A DNA stretch of 64,000 bases from Aquitalea aquatilis (GTDB lineage Bacteria; Pseudomonadota; Gammaproteobacteria; Burkholderiales; Chromobacteriaceae). The notes beneath the pieces were generated by a model. The model was given only the letters and a program-made list of their open reading frames with translations. It made no database searches and had not been told where the DNA came from. Position 1 is the stretch's first letter; every line of letters starts with the position of its first letter. The position numbers were made by a program, and so were the translations under genes. Below are positions 41,366 through 50,283 of this stretch, one piece after another. Where the stretch lies: positions 2,790,001-2,854,000 of the forward strand of contig NZ_CP039731.1 of assembly GCF_005155025.1 (NCBI RefSeq), written 5' to 3'.

Positions 41366-42321
41366 TGGAAGGTATTTACCTGACCGGCAGTGAGCTAGAG
41401 GCGTTGGAGGGGTTGCCTGACCAAGACTTTCGCATGTACGTGCTGATGCGCCGATGGATGAACCTGGCCACTGGCGTGGTTGGCGGTGCTGCAGGCGCGA
41501 TCATCAGCTATCGCCGGTTCCGTGAGTGGATGGAGGTGCATCGAGAGCGTGGCTCTACAGCTGCACCCACGGTGCGTTCTGACGATGTCCTGAGGGCGTC
41601 TATTGCGCGCCTGTCGCGCCGTGGATTGATCAAGCGCGTGGTGCGTACCGGGCTTGCGCGGTTTGTTTTCTGCTATCGACTGCTGCTGGCAAAAGTCCGT
41701 TCAACTGAGGAACCCCGCGTAAATCGTGACAATGTGCGGCCTGTTGGATATCACCCGCAAAGCCGCGCCGATAAAGGAAATTCAGGCGTTAAGCATGCTG
41801 GGAAATATGCTGCTGGATATGGGCGGGAACCCCAGCCATCAGGGAACCTCATTGATAAAAGAGGGCGCGTAGTCGCTGCTGTTGTGGATAGCTCTGATCC
41901 GTGGATTGCGGCGGCAGGCAAACTGCTGAAAAAACAGCTTTCTGACAATGAAATGGGGGATTGTGGCCTGTTGCATGCTGCTGGCCGGCTAGCGGACATC
42001 ATGAAAAATCGGCAAGTCTCTGAGCAGGAGTTGTCGCTGTGCGTTGCGATGGCGCGGCGCATTCGTGGCGTGCGTTCAGTTGTTTCCTATGCTGTCGCCG
42101 TGGTTGGTCAGGGAACGATAGAAAAGCGTCTGCAGGGGACTAAATCGCATGGCTGGCCGCCAGCCGCTGAGGTTGTGGCACAGTCACGTCCAGCGCCAGC
42201 GCCTCAGCCTGAGGCTGCCGTTCCGGTTCAAACAAAGCGCGGGGTTAGTTCTGGTGTTCGTTGGCTGAAGGCGTGGCTGAAAAAGCAGGGGCATGAGGAG
42301 GTTGTAGAAGGCAATATCTAG
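41365..42321 (+). CDS. Probable phage replication protein
   Basis: The 318-residue protein has an N-terminal winged-helix-like region (LEGLPDQDFRMYVLMRRWMN; DDVLRASIARLSRRGLIKRV; about residues 15-110). A variable linker and a C-terminal helical region follow, as in O-type replication initiators and helicase loaders. It is the largest gene of the rightward early operon, lying where lambda has O and P. No ATPase motif is visible, so it is not a DnaC-type loader. Replication is inferred from place and domain style. Confidence 0.55.
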   Translation: MEGIYLTGSELEALEGLPDQDFRMYVLMRRWMNLATGVVGGAAGAIISYRRFREWMEVHRERGSTAAPTVRSDDVLRASIARLSRRGLIKRVVRTGLARFVFCYRLLLAKVRSTEEPRVNRDNVRPVGYHPQSRADKGNSGVKHAGKYAAGYGREPQPSGNLIDKRGRVVAAVVDSSDPWIAAAGKLLKKQLSDNEMGDCGLLHAAGRLADIMKNRQVSEQELSLCVAMARRIRGVRSVVSYAVAVVGQGTIEKRLQGTKSHGWPPAAEVVAQSRPAPAPQPEAAVPVQTKRGVSSGVRWLKAWLKKQGHEEVVEGNI

Positions 42322-42440
42322 TAGTTCCTCATGTGCGTGTATCGTGCATGATGTGGTTTGCGTGGTAGAGTTCGAGCATATAAAAGCCCGGCATTGACTG
42401 GGCTAGGGGATTCTTCAGGACAGTATCCGGAGGATTCAAG

Positions 42441-42938
42441 ATGTCGTTTGAAATTGTAAAAAAGGATGATTTTCCTGAGTATCTTTATGCTCGGCTCAAA
42501 AACTGGGGTCGTTGGAGTTTGTACTCTGGGCAAGATGGCCGTGCTGGCGGGCTAGAAGGGAAATTCAGATCAAACAGATGCGAGGAATGCTATGAGGATG
42601 AGGTTCCTTGTGAGCGTTGTAGATACTTGCCTGAGCAGGCTGGCACCGTAGATGTTGCTGATGCTGAGCTTGTTGAGGCGGCTTGGGTTAAATTGAGTGG
42701 CCGGCTTAGTCAGGAAAAATTACAGCTGCGGGATTATTTTTGCTTTCAGGTATCCCAAAGTCGGCTAGTAAAGAAGTCAGGCCGGGATGGTCGTTTTTTT
42801 TGGTATGACCTTTTGCGTGCGGCAAAAGAGATTGAGCAGCATGCGGCAATGATCGCTTGCAAAGAAAATGCAAACCGCCTATCATCCGTCTCACATGGTC
42901 GTGAACCCGCCGTATGGCGTGAGAAACTGGTGGCGTAA
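42441..42938 (+). CDS. Q-like late antitermination protein (probable)
   Basis: The 165-residue protein has LYARLKNWGRWSLYSGQDGR, which resembles the N terminus of phage 82-type Q antiterminators. A cysteine cluster (CEECYEDEVPCERC, about residues 48-61) suggests zinc binding. The C-terminal part (ELVEAAWVKLSGRLSQEKLQ) is helix-turn-helix-like. It is the last gene before a strong terminator and the late genes, the position of Q. The late operon holds seven further terminators, which fits a need for antitermination. Confidence 0.65.
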   Translation: MSFEIVKKDDFPEYLYARLKNWGRWSLYSGQDGRAGGLEGKFRSNRCEECYEDEVPCERCRYLPEQAGTVDVADAELVEAAWVKLSGRLSQEKLQLRDYFCFQVSQSRLVKKSGRDGRFFWYDLLRAAKEIEQHAAMIACKENANRLSSVSHGREPAVWREKLVA

Positions 42939-42957
42939 GCCACCTTTGTTGCGCCTG

Positions 42958-42987
42958 AAAGCCCTGAGAAACCCTCAGGGCTTTTTG
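42958..42987 (+). terminator. Intrinsic terminator before the late genes
   Basis: The 11-bp stem AAAGCCCTGAG/CTCAGGGCTTT with a small loop is followed by TTT. It lies 20 bases after the Q-like gene, where late antitermination would act. Confidence 0.85.
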
Positions 42988-43080
42988 CGTTTCTGGGTGC
43001 GGGTAGTGCTTTGTCTCGTTGTTTCCTCTTGGTTTGAATGCCCTGGCTTCGGTCGGGGCATTTCTTTTTCTGGAATCGTC

Positions 43081-43512
43081 ATGCCGAAAGCTGCACCAAC
43101 TCCCTGCCGCCATCGCGGTTGCCGTGTCCTGGTGCGTGATGGAAAGGGATTCTGTAAAGAGCATCTGCGAGAGAGCAGACGAGAGGTTGATCAGCGGCGT
43201 GGATCTGCTGCTAGTCGAGGGTATGACGGGCGATGGGCAAAAGCGCGGGCAACATTTCTGCGGGAGCGGCCATTGTGTGAGTGTCCTGACTGTAAGGGTC
43301 GAGGGCTGTTGACGCCAGCTGAAGTTGTTGACCACATCGTCCCGCACCGTTTGAAGGATGCTTTGGATAGTGGTGATGTCGAGACTATCCGCCGGGCTCA
43401 GTCGCTGTTTTGGGATTCGGGCAACTGGATGCCGATGGCGAAACGCTGTCACGACAAGAAGACGGCGGCTGAGGATGGCGGTTTTGGTAATCGAAAGCGA
43501 GTGACCGGCTGA
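43081..43512 (+). CDS. HNH endonuclease
   Basis: The 143-residue protein has cysteine pairs (PCRHRGC; CECPDC) and the HNH core: VVDHIVPH, then GNWMPMAKRCHDKKTAAED. Such nucleases sit next to the terminase genes of HK97-type phages and are needed with terminase for packaging in several of them. The start at 43081 is chosen because the longer frame would read through the terminator. Confidence 0.88.
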   Translation: MPKAAPTPCRHRGCRVLVRDGKGFCKEHLRESRREVDQRRGSAASRGYDGRWAKARATFLRERPLCECPDCKGRGLLTPAEVVDHIVPHRLKDALDSGDVETIRRAQSLFWDSGNWMPMAKRCHDKKTAAEDGGFGNRKRVTG

Positions 43513-43738
43513 ATGAAGCAGGTCAGGGAAAAAGGGGCGAGGCGCACCAAAATAGGGCGGGTTTTGGTGGGGGGGTGTCCAAAAGTCTAGGGCCGACCGA
43601 TCAGAACCGCGTGCCTAAGTTCGAATTTTTATGGCCACCTGTTTTTAAGCAGGGGGGGGTTAGGAAATGGAGGGCTTCTAAGCCGTTTTTACGGTGTCGG
43701 GAGCCTTTTTTTATATGTGCGAATGATTGGAGTGCGTA
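43513..43738 (+). other. Non-coding gap before terS, candidate cos/packaging region
   Basis: This 226-base gap between the HNH and terS genes has no good reading frame. It holds an 8-bp perfect hairpin CACCAAAA/TTTTGGTG (43545-43569) followed by a G-rich run and GTCCAAAAGTCTAGGGCC, then two more poly-G or poly-T tracts. HK97-type phages usually carry cos in this gap. The exact cleavage site cannot be read. Confidence 0.4.
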
Positions 43739-44236
43739 GTGAGTCAGGAAAAGCCGCCTTTTACGGTAATTCCTGGTGGTGGTGGACAGGCGGCTACTGC
43801 TGCTGCTGGCAATGGAATTGACAGCCCGTCCTCGCCGCCGGGCGTCAATTTTAGTAGTCGTGAGCGCAAGGCGTGGGATTACATCTGCGAAAGTCTTCGC
43901 CTGGCCGGCATCGAGCACATGACTGGGGGCTTGGCTATCAGTGTTGTGGTGCGGACATGGATTCAGTGGCAGGACGCTGAGAATCAGTTGTCCGGCCTGA
44001 TGGAGAAAAATCGGGGTTCCTATATGGTAACCACGCCAAACGGCCACCAGCAGCCGCATGCCATTTTCTACGTTGCGCGAAATCTGAAAAAGGAGCTGCT
44101 CCAATGGCTACCGGAATGCTGCCTGACTCTGCCGTCAGTGGCGACGGTAAAAGCCAAGCTTCCAGCGGCAACGCCGCAAGACGATCTGTTCGACGGTCTA
44201 GTCGGTCACGCAAAAAGCCACCCGTCAGCCGCTTAA
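43739..44236 (+). CDS. Terminase small subunit, P27 family
   Basis: The 165-residue protein matches P27-type small terminases: RERKAWDYICESLRLAGIEH, then LAISVVVRTWIQWQDAENQL and a C-terminal VARNLKKELLQWL region. It recognises the packaging site and feeds DNA to TerL. GTG 43739 follows a GGAG site; a TTG at 43727 is less likely. Its end overlaps the terL start region by 133 bases. Confidence 0.87.
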   Translation: MSQEKPPFTVIPGGGGQAATAAAGNGIDSPSSPPGVNFSSRERKAWDYICESLRLAGIEHMTGGLAISVVVRTWIQWQDAENQLSGLMEKNRGSYMVTTPNGHQQPHAIFYVARNLKKELLQWLPECCLTLPSVATVKAKLPAATPQDDLFDGLVGHAKSHPSAA

Positions 44237-45939
44237 AGCTGATTCCGGCTGAGGCTGATTGGCATGAGTGGGATCGGGTTTATGGTGTGCCGGTCCTCCG
44301 CGGTGAAATCGTTGTTGGTCAACTGACCATGCTGGCTGTTGAGCGACATTACCGTGATCTGCAACAGGGTGCAAAACGTGGGCTGTATTTCAGTCCCGGC
44401 CATGCCTGGCATGTAATCAACTATATCCAAGGCTGGTTTGTTCACATCAAAGGGCCGCTTGCCCGGCAGCCAATCATGCTGGATGGCTGGCAGCTGTTCT
44501 GGACGGCGGTAATTTTCGGCTGGCGGCGGTCATCTGATGGATGCCGCCGCTTCCGGACGGGCTATGAAGAAGTTGCCCGGAAAAATGGTAAGTCTACCTG
44601 GTGGGGACCGATTGGCTCTTACTTATGGATGATGGATGGCGAGGGTGGCGCTGAGGTTTACTCGATTGCGACAACGCGAGAGCAGGCAATGTCTGTGTTC
44701 AAGCCGGCATTCGACAACATCAAGCGCTTGCGCCGCCAGTCGCCCAGGCTGGCCAAGTCAGTCAGGATTTTTGACGGTGCTAATCAAGAAAAAATGTCGA
44801 TTGGCGAGTCAGTTTATAAGCCGCTTCCGGCCAATGCTGAGTCTCTGGACGGTCTAAACCCATATGCCTGTCTCGTTGATGAGCTGCATGCCCACAAAAC
44901 CCGCGAGGTTTGGGACGTAATGGAGTCAGCGCTTGGTGCTCGGACTCAGCCGCTGATCAATGCAATCACCACTGCCGGGTTCATTTTGGATGGTATTTGC
45001 ATTGAAATTCGCACGTATTTGGTGCGAATACTGCGCGGCGAAGCGCACGATGACAGTTTTTTTGGGGTTATTTACACGATTGATGAGGGGGATGACCCTT
45101 TTTCACCGGAAAGCTGGCCAAAAGCTAATCCCAGTCTTGGTTCAGCAAAGACATACACATATATGGAGGCGCAGGCCGCGAAGGCGAAGATTATGCCGTC
45201 AGCCCGGGCGAACTTTCTGACAAAAGACTTGAATGTGTTCGTCGGGGATTCGTTGTCCTGGTTTGACATGCTAGTTTGGGACAAGGGAAAGAAGAAATTC
45301 GATCCTGACATGCTGCAAGGCCGTGAATGCTTCGGCGGACTCGATTTGGCGAGTACGCGAGACATCACGGCCTTTGTGCTTTTGTTCCCGCCGCCAGCTG
45401 GCGATGAGGATGGCGAGTGGTATGCATTGGTGTGGTGCTGGGTTCCCCAGGCGAAGGTTGATGCAGCGGATCAGGACAATGGGTCTGATTACAAGGCATG
45501 GGAAAAGCAGGGCTGGTTGACGGTAACTGAGGGTGATGTGACCGATTACGACCCAATTCGGGAGGTTATCGAGCAGGCATGCCGTGATTTTGATGTGCGG
45601 GAAATCGCATTCGACACATGGAACTCCACGCACCTGGCGAACCAGCTGCTGGAAAAGGACGTGCCGATGGTCAAGCTGCCGCAAAACTTTGCCGGTTTGT
45701 CACCTGGTGCCAAGCATCTTGAGCGCTTGGTTTACAGCAAGCGGCTGCGTCATGGTGGAAATCCGTTGCTTCGCTGGTGCGCTGGGAACGTGACGCTACT
45801 GATCGACAGTAACGAGAACATCAAGCCGGACAAAAAGCGCAGCCAGGGCCGGATTGACCCGATTGTTGCACTTTCCATGGCGGCCACGCGAGCTATGACA
45901 TATCTGGATGATGAAACTGAGATAGAGGTGATTTGCTGA
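44104..45939 (+). CDS. Terminase large subunit
   Basis: The 611-residue packaging motor has Walker A EEVARKNGKSTWWG and Walker B CLVDELHAH, then a C-terminal nuclease domain with Asp in GGLDLASTRDITAF and REIAFDTWNSTHLA. It belongs to the Terminase_1 family with P27-type small subunits. ATG 44104 has a good AAGGAG site although it lies well inside terS. The first about 45 residues are basic and low-complexity (SVRRSSRSRKKPPVS). It ends TGATG with the portal gene. Confidence 0.93.
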   Translation: MATGMLPDSAVSGDGKSQASSGNAARRSVRRSSRSRKKPPVSRLKLIPAEADWHEWDRVYGVPVLRGEIVVGQLTMLAVERHYRDLQQGAKRGLYFSPGHAWHVINYIQGWFVHIKGPLARQPIMLDGWQLFWTAVIFGWRRSSDGCRRFRTGYEEVARKNGKSTWWGPIGSYLWMMDGEGGAEVYSIATTREQAMSVFKPAFDNIKRLRRQSPRLAKSVRIFDGANQEKMSIGESVYKPLPANAESLDGLNPYACLVDELHAHKTREVWDVMESALGARTQPLINAITTAGFILDGICIEIRTYLVRILRGEAHDDSFFGVIYTIDEGDDPFSPESWPKANPSLGSAKTYTYMEAQAAKAKIMPSARANFLTKDLNVFVGDSLSWFDMLVWDKGKKKFDPDMLQGRECFGGLDLASTRDITAFVLLFPPPAGDEDGEWYALVWCWVPQAKVDAADQDNGSDYKAWEKQGWLTVTEGDVTDYDPIREVIEQACRDFDVREIAFDTWNSTHLANQLLEKDVPMVKLPQNFAGLSPGAKHLERLVYSKRLRHGGNPLLRWCAGNVTLLIDSNENIKPDKKRSQGRIDPIVALSMAATRAMTYLDDETEIEVIC

Positions 45940-47204
45940 TGGGCTTTTTTGACCGATTGTGGGCGGGTAAGTCTCCGCCTGCTGCTGATACTGAGCAGCG
46001 AAAAGAGCCGACTGTTCAGAATCTGGGTCAGGGCTCTGGCGGGCTTGGCGAAATGTTCGGGCTGCCATCTGTTACCGGTGTTCCGGTCAATGAAACGACC
46101 GCAATGCAGGTCGGTGCTGTTTATGCCTGCGTGCAGCTGCTTGCGGGCATTGTCAGCACACTGCCACTACAGTTCTATCAGAAAACGACAGGCGGTCGAA
46201 AGCAGATCGACCATGATTTTTGGTATCTGTTCAATGAGTCCGCAACGAATGAGTACACGGCATCTGCTATGTGGGAATACGGGATGCAGTCCCGATTGCT
46301 GGATGGTGATTTTGTTGCCTGGATCATGCGTGATAAGCGGGGTAATCCGATTGGTATCCAGCCACTCAATCCGCGAGCCACAACAGTGCAGCGGATGTTG
46401 GATCAGGGCGGTTGGCGCTGCTATACGTTTTGGCTTCCGAACGGGCAAGTACATAGCGTGCATGAGGATGATGTCATTCATGTGCCTGGCCTTGGCTATA
46501 ACGGGTTGCGCTCGCTTTCTCCTGTGCGGCACTACGCCAATCAAGCGATTGGCTTGGCGCTCGGTCAGCAGCAGTTCAGTGAGCGGCAATTTGGGCAGGG
46601 AACTGGCGCATCGTATCTGATCAGTACGGCTGGAAAACTGAATGATGAGCAAAAGCAGCAAGTTCGAGCAGAGGTTGAAGCGCGGGCGCATGGCTTGAGC
46701 AATGTTGGTCGCCCAATGGTTCTATCTGGTGCGGACTGGAAGCTTGATCGGTTGCAAATTTCTCCGGTTGACATGCAGCTGCTGGAGGGCCGCGCATTTT
46801 CTGTTGTTGAGATAGCGCGGATCTACGGTGTTCCGCCGCACATGATTGGTGCTACGGATAAGGCGACAAGCTGGGGGACTGGCCTGGAGGCAATGACTCA
46901 GGGCTTTGTGAAATTTACGCTCAAGCGCCACCTGATGGCTATCCAGCAGGAGGCGAATCGCAAGCTGTTTGTGAAGCCGGGTATTTATTGCGAGTTTGGG
47001 CTGGACACTCTGCTTGAGGGTGACAGTACTGCCCAGGCGGCGTACTTCAGTAAGGCGCTGGGCGGGCCTGGCTCGCAGGGCTGGATGACGATCAATGAAG
47101 TCCGGCATATCAAGAATCTGCCTCCTGATCCTGATGGGGGAAAAATCGTGAAAGCAGGGAGTGGGAATGGCAATCAAAAACCTTCTGATCCGGCCCAAGG
47201 CTAA
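45939..47204 (+). CDS. Portal protein, HK97 family
   Basis: The 421-residue protein has the HK97 portal pattern: AVYACVQLLAGIVSTLPLQF, the clip/stem region (VHSVHEDDVIHVPGLGYNGL) and VVEIARIYGVPPHMIGATDK with TSWGTGLEAM. Twelve copies form the DNA channel at the capsid vertex. ATG 45939 overlaps the terL stop. Its end overlaps the protease gene by 38 bases. Confidence 0.94.
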   Translation: MGFFDRLWAGKSPPAADTEQRKEPTVQNLGQGSGGLGEMFGLPSVTGVPVNETTAMQVGAVYACVQLLAGIVSTLPLQFYQKTTGGRKQIDHDFWYLFNESATNEYTASAMWEYGMQSRLLDGDFVAWIMRDKRGNPIGIQPLNPRATTVQRMLDQGGWRCYTFWLPNGQVHSVHEDDVIHVPGLGYNGLRSLSPVRHYANQAIGLALGQQQFSERQFGQGTGASYLISTAGKLNDEQKQQVRAEVEARAHGLSNVGRPMVLSGADWKLDRLQISPVDMQLLEGRAFSVVEIARIYGVPPHMIGATDKATSWGTGLEAMTQGFVKFTLKRHLMAIQQEANRKLFVKPGIYCEFGLDTLLEGDSTAQAAYFSKALGGPGSQGWMTINEVRHIKNLPPDPDGGKIVKAGSGNGNQKPSDPAQG

Positions 47205-47958
47205 GGCTGCCCGGCCTGTTTACCCGCGTGCAGAAGTCACACAGGGTGGGGCTGAGGCAACCATCTGGCTCTATGACATCATCGACGAATGGTATGGCGT
47301 TGATCCTGGCCAGCTTTGCCAAGAAATCGCTGCGATGATTGGTGTTGAAACCATTCATCTGCGCATCAACAGTCCTGGCGGTGATGTGTTTGGTGCTCGC
47401 GCCATCATCGCTGCCTTACGTGCTTCCGGTGCGAAGGTGATCGCGCATATTGATGGCCTGGCGGCTTCGGCAGCGACTTTCATTGCAGTTAATTGTGATG
47501 AGGTGCGCATTACCGATGGCGGTATGTTCATGATCCATCAGGCCGCTACCGTTGCTGCTGGTGATGCTGAGGATTTGCGTCAGGTCGCTGATCTGCTGGA
47601 CAAGGTAGATAGCACGATCTGCGCTGATTACGTGCGAAAGACTGGCCAGACGGCTGAGCAGGTCGCTGCATGGATGGAGGCGGAAACCTGGTTCACGGCT
47701 GATGAAGCAAAAGCCGCTGGCTTTGTTGATGTGATTGATGGTGCTGGCGCGGCAATTGTCGATAACAGCTGCTGGGATTTCTCGTCTTGCAAGAATGCGC
47801 CGAAGGCGCTACTACAGCCTTCCGCTGCGCCTACGGCTCTGGTGGAAAAGCCTGTGCTGGTTCCTGAACCAGTTGTTGATCCTGTCGAAAACTCTGTTCC
47901 TGATGATGGCCGTGAGGCCGCCAAGCGCCAACTTGTGCTGCTCAATCTGAATTGCTAA
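47167..47958 (+). CDS. Head maturation protease, ClpP-like (S14)
   Basis: The 263-residue protein has a ClpP-like fold with LRINSPGGDVFGARAI, nucleophile Ser101 in DGLAASAATFIAV and His124 in MIHQ. Such proteases cut the capsid scaffold region in HK97-type assembly. The tail after about residue 200 is Pro/Val-rich and variable, perhaps scaffold-like. ATG 47167 has a GGGAG site; a GTG at 47161 is also in frame. Confidence 0.92.
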   Translation: MAIKNLLIRPKAKAARPVYPRAEVTQGGAEATIWLYDIIDEWYGVDPGQLCQEIAAMIGVETIHLRINSPGGDVFGARAIIAALRASGAKVIAHIDGLAASAATFIAVNCDEVRITDGGMFMIHQAATVAAGDAEDLRQVADLLDKVDSTICADYVRKTGQTAEQVAAWMEAETWFTADEAKAAGFVDVIDGAGAAIVDNSCWDFSSCKNAPKALLQPSAAPTALVEKPVLVPEPVVDPVENSVPDDGREAAKRQLVLLNLNC

Positions 47959-47984
47959 CGCGGGGCTTCCGCGACAAACCCTAA

Positions 47985-48007
47985 TACCCGCCACTGGCGG
48001 GTTTTTT
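47985..48007 (+). terminator. Terminator-like hairpin between protease and capsid genes
   Basis: The stem ACCCGCC/GGCGGGT with a small loop is followed by six T, inside the late operon. Confidence 0.7.
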
Positions 48008-48027
48008 CATTTCTGGAGACCCAAAAC

Positions 48028-49230
48028 ATGAAGCTGCAAGCTCTGCGTGTAAAGCGTGCTGAAATCGCAAACAAGATGAAAGCACTGGTAAATGCTGATG
48101 GTGCCTGGAATCAGGATCGTCAGGCAGAATTTGGCGCGATGCAAACTGAAGTCGAGCAGATCGATAACCAGATTAATGCCATTCAAGCTGCCCTGGCCAT
48201 TCAGGAGGGCTTGGCTGCTAATGATGGCGAGACCCATCGTTTGCGTGGTATTTCTGTAGAGAATGCTGCCGAAATGCGTCGTGATCTGCTGGTGGCGTTC
48301 CTGCGAGGTGGTGAAAGTGGTGTTCAAGCCCTGCAGCAACAGCCGCGATTCAGCAATGTTCAAACCATTGCAGATCCGACTACTGGTGGTTACCTGGTTC
48401 CGTCTGAAATGTTCAATGCCATCCTGCAGGCCATGAAGCTGTGGGGCGGCATGCGTGAAGTAGCTACTGTAGTTGCTACCCAGGGTGGTAACCCGCTGTC
48501 CTTCCCGACTGCTGATGCAACTGCTGAAGAAGGTGAAATCCTGGCAGAAGGTATTCCGTCTAATCCGGGTGGTACTGCTTTTGGCCAAGCTACGCTGAAT
48601 GCATTCAAGTACTCCAGTAAAACGGTAGCGATCTCCGTCGAGCTGCTGCAAGATTCTGCGTTCGATATCGAGTCCTACGTTGTAAACCTGCTGGGTTTGC
48701 GCCTGGGTCGTGTAACCAATCGCCATTTCACTGTTGGTACTGGCGTTGGTCAGCCGAAAGGCATTATCACGGCGGCACAGGTCGGTAAAGTGGGTGCAGC
48801 AGGTCAGGTTGCGAGCATCCTCTATGATGACCTGGTTGATCTGGAGCACAGTATTGATCCGGTTTATCGCAATAGTGCAAAGTGGATGCTGCATGACAGT
48901 ATGCTGCGCCAGATCAAGAAGCTGAAAGACTCGATGGGCCGTCCGCTCTGGCTGCCTGGTCTGGAAGTCAAAGCACCGGATACCATCCTGGGCTATCCGT
49001 TCCAGATCAATCAGCATATGGCAGCTCCGGCGGCTAATGCGAAGTCGCTCAGCTTTGGTGACCACAGCAAATACCTGATCCGTGATGTGATGAATACGGT
49101 GATGTATCGCAATACCGACTCGAAGTACAACGAGCTGGGTTTGGTAGGCTTCCATGCGCTTTCTCGCCATGACGGCAATATGCTGGATATCGGCGGTGCG
49201 GTGAAAACCTTCCAGCAAGCTGCGGCCTAA
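48028..49230 (+). CDS. Major capsid protein, HK97 family
   Basis: The 400-residue protein has an N-terminal coiled-coil delta region (MQTEVEQIDNQINAIQAALA), then the HK97 fold (GGYLVPSEMFNAILQAMKLW; SIDPVYRNSAKWMLHDSMLR; ILGYPFQINQHM). Cleavage of the delta region by the upstream protease is expected near residue 100. A terminator follows at once, and its GC content and codon use look more uniform than in neighbouring genes, as for a highly expressed gene. Confidence 0.96.
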   Translation: MKLQALRVKRAEIANKMKALVNADGAWNQDRQAEFGAMQTEVEQIDNQINAIQAALAIQEGLAANDGETHRLRGISVENAAEMRRDLLVAFLRGGESGVQALQQQPRFSNVQTIADPTTGGYLVPSEMFNAILQAMKLWGGMREVATVVATQGGNPLSFPTADATAEEGEILAEGIPSNPGGTAFGQATLNAFKYSSKTVAISVELLQDSAFDIESYVVNLLGLRLGRVTNRHFTVGTGVGQPKGIITAAQVGKVGAAGQVASILYDDLVDLEHSIDPVYRNSAKWMLHDSMLRQIKKLKDSMGRPLWLPGLEVKAPDTILGYPFQINQHMAAPAANAKSLSFGDHSKYLIRDVMNTVMYRNTDSKYNELGLVGFHALSRHDGNMLDIGGAVKTFQQAAA

Positions 49231-49245
49231 TCGGCCTTCATCCAT

Positions 49246-49275
49246 AAAGCCCCTCAAGTGAGGGGCTTTTTCTTT
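49246..49275 (+). terminator. Terminator after the capsid gene
   Basis: The stem AGCCCCT/AGGGGCT with a 6-nt loop is followed by TTTTTCTTTT. Confidence 0.8.
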
Positions 49276-49286
49276 TGAGGTGCCAT

Positions 49287-49676
49287 ATGGCAACAAGATC
49301 GAAGCTGGGTAGCCTGGTTGCCCGCGTTCTGTATTCCCATCGGGTTTTCGTAGTGGCCGATCCTGATCCAAAGGAGGTGATGGTTCGCCCGAATGACATC
49401 GTGACGGGTGACCCATCCGCCATTCTAGCTAGCCCGGATCTGTACTGCACCGATTCTGCCGGTGTCGAGTTTGCCCGTGGCCTGGGTGGTGCTGACTACC
49501 TGTTGGCGCTGAGTCCTGCGGCTCAGGCTGCTGCTGATACCCAGGCTACTGCCGAAGCCCAGGCTGCTGCCGAAGCTCAAGCTGCTGCCGAAGCTCAAGC
49601 TGCTGCCGAAGCCCAGGCTGCTGCCGAAGCTCAAGCTGCTGCCGAAGCCCAGACTGCCGCTGGTAAGAAAAAGTAA
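49287..49676 (+). CDS. Small structural protein with AEAQAA repeats
   Basis: The 129-residue protein has a globular start (LGSLVARVLYSHRVFVVADP) and a tail of about six copies of the hexapeptide AEAQAA, ending in GKKK. The Ala/Glu/Gln tail should form a single long helix. It lies right after the capsid gene, where head decoration or connector proteins occur, but I cannot assign a role. ATG 49287 has a GAGG site. Confidence 0.7.
   Translation: MATRSKLGSLVARVLYSHRVFVVADPDPKEVMVRPNDIVTGDPSAILASPDLYCTDSAGVEFARGLGGADYLLALSPAAQAAADTQATAEAQAAAEAQAAAEAQAAAEAQAAAEAQAAAEAQTAAGKKK
49541..49654 (+). repeat. 18-bp tandem repeat in coding sequence
   Basis: About six units of CAGGCTGCTGCCGAAGCT or its CAA variant in tandem encode the AEAQAA tail. 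Variation is limited to synonymous third positions (CAG/CAA, GCC/GCT), so copy number probably changes by slippage. Confidence 0.85.
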
Positions 49677-49728
49677 TTTCCTGGTCGATGCGGCATAGCG
49701 ATATGCCGTATCAGCGAGGGGGTGAACT

Positions 49729-50283
49729 ATGCGTGAAAAATTGGTAGCTACTGCAGCGCCGTTATTTCCTGATTTGTCGGTTGTGCGTGTTCAGTGCCGG
49801 CTGGATGAGGATGAGACTGATCTTGATGCCTTGCTGAATCTTTTTCAGTCGGCGGCTATGGCTACTGCTGAGCATGAGATGCAGCGGCCAATCCTGCCTC
49901 AGTCTTGGCAGCGAACTTTTGATGATGTCGGTGTCGCACTGCTGGCCTTGCGTAGCGATGTGTTGGCGGTTTCTTCGGTTGTAGCGCGTGATGTTGCAGG
50001 GATTGAAACACCACTTCCAGTCCACGCATGGCGGCTTGCTCGCGGCAAGGACTTGATCTTGTTTGATGGCTGGCCGGTCGGTGCAGTTGAAGTGGATGTA
50101 TCGTTTTCCTGCGGAGCATGGACAGTTGAAACTGTGCCGGATGCCATCAGGCAATGGGTGCTGATTCGAGTTGCCACGGCTTTGCGGAATTCGGAGGAGG
50201 TTATTCAGGGGGCGTCTGCGGTGGCCATGCTGCCGCGTTCGCATGTTGATGGCCTACTTGATCCGTGGAGGCGCTATGCGTAG
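49729..50283 (+). CDS. Head-tail connector, phiE125 gp8 family
   Basis: The 184-residue protein resembles phiE125 gp8-type connectors: VQCRLDEDETDLDALLNLFQ, then AEHEMQRPILPQSWQRTFDD and PDAIRQWVLIRVATAL. It should form the ring below the portal. It is followed with an 8-base overlap by the head closure gene. Confidence 0.85.
   Translation: MREKLVATAAPLFPDLSVVRVQCRLDEDETDLDALLNLFQSAAMATAEHEMQRPILPQSWQRTFDDVGVALLALRSDVLAVSSVVARDVAGIETPLPVHAWRLARGKDLILFDGWPVGAVEVDVSFSCGAWTVETVPDAIRQWVLIRVATALRNSEEVIQGASAVAMLPRSHVDGLLDPWRRYA

Noticed and set aside
42868-43080. Longer N terminus of the HNH gene
   Set aside because: It would cross a strong intrinsic terminator and overlap the Q-like gene. The HNH fold is complete from 43081.
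48007-49416. Minus-strand frame of 469 residues
   Set aside because: Antisense to the major capsid gene, with no recognisable domain.
49541-49654. Possible CRISPR or iteron array
   Set aside because: The 18-bp units are in frame, without spacers, and vary only at synonymous positions. It is a coding repeat.
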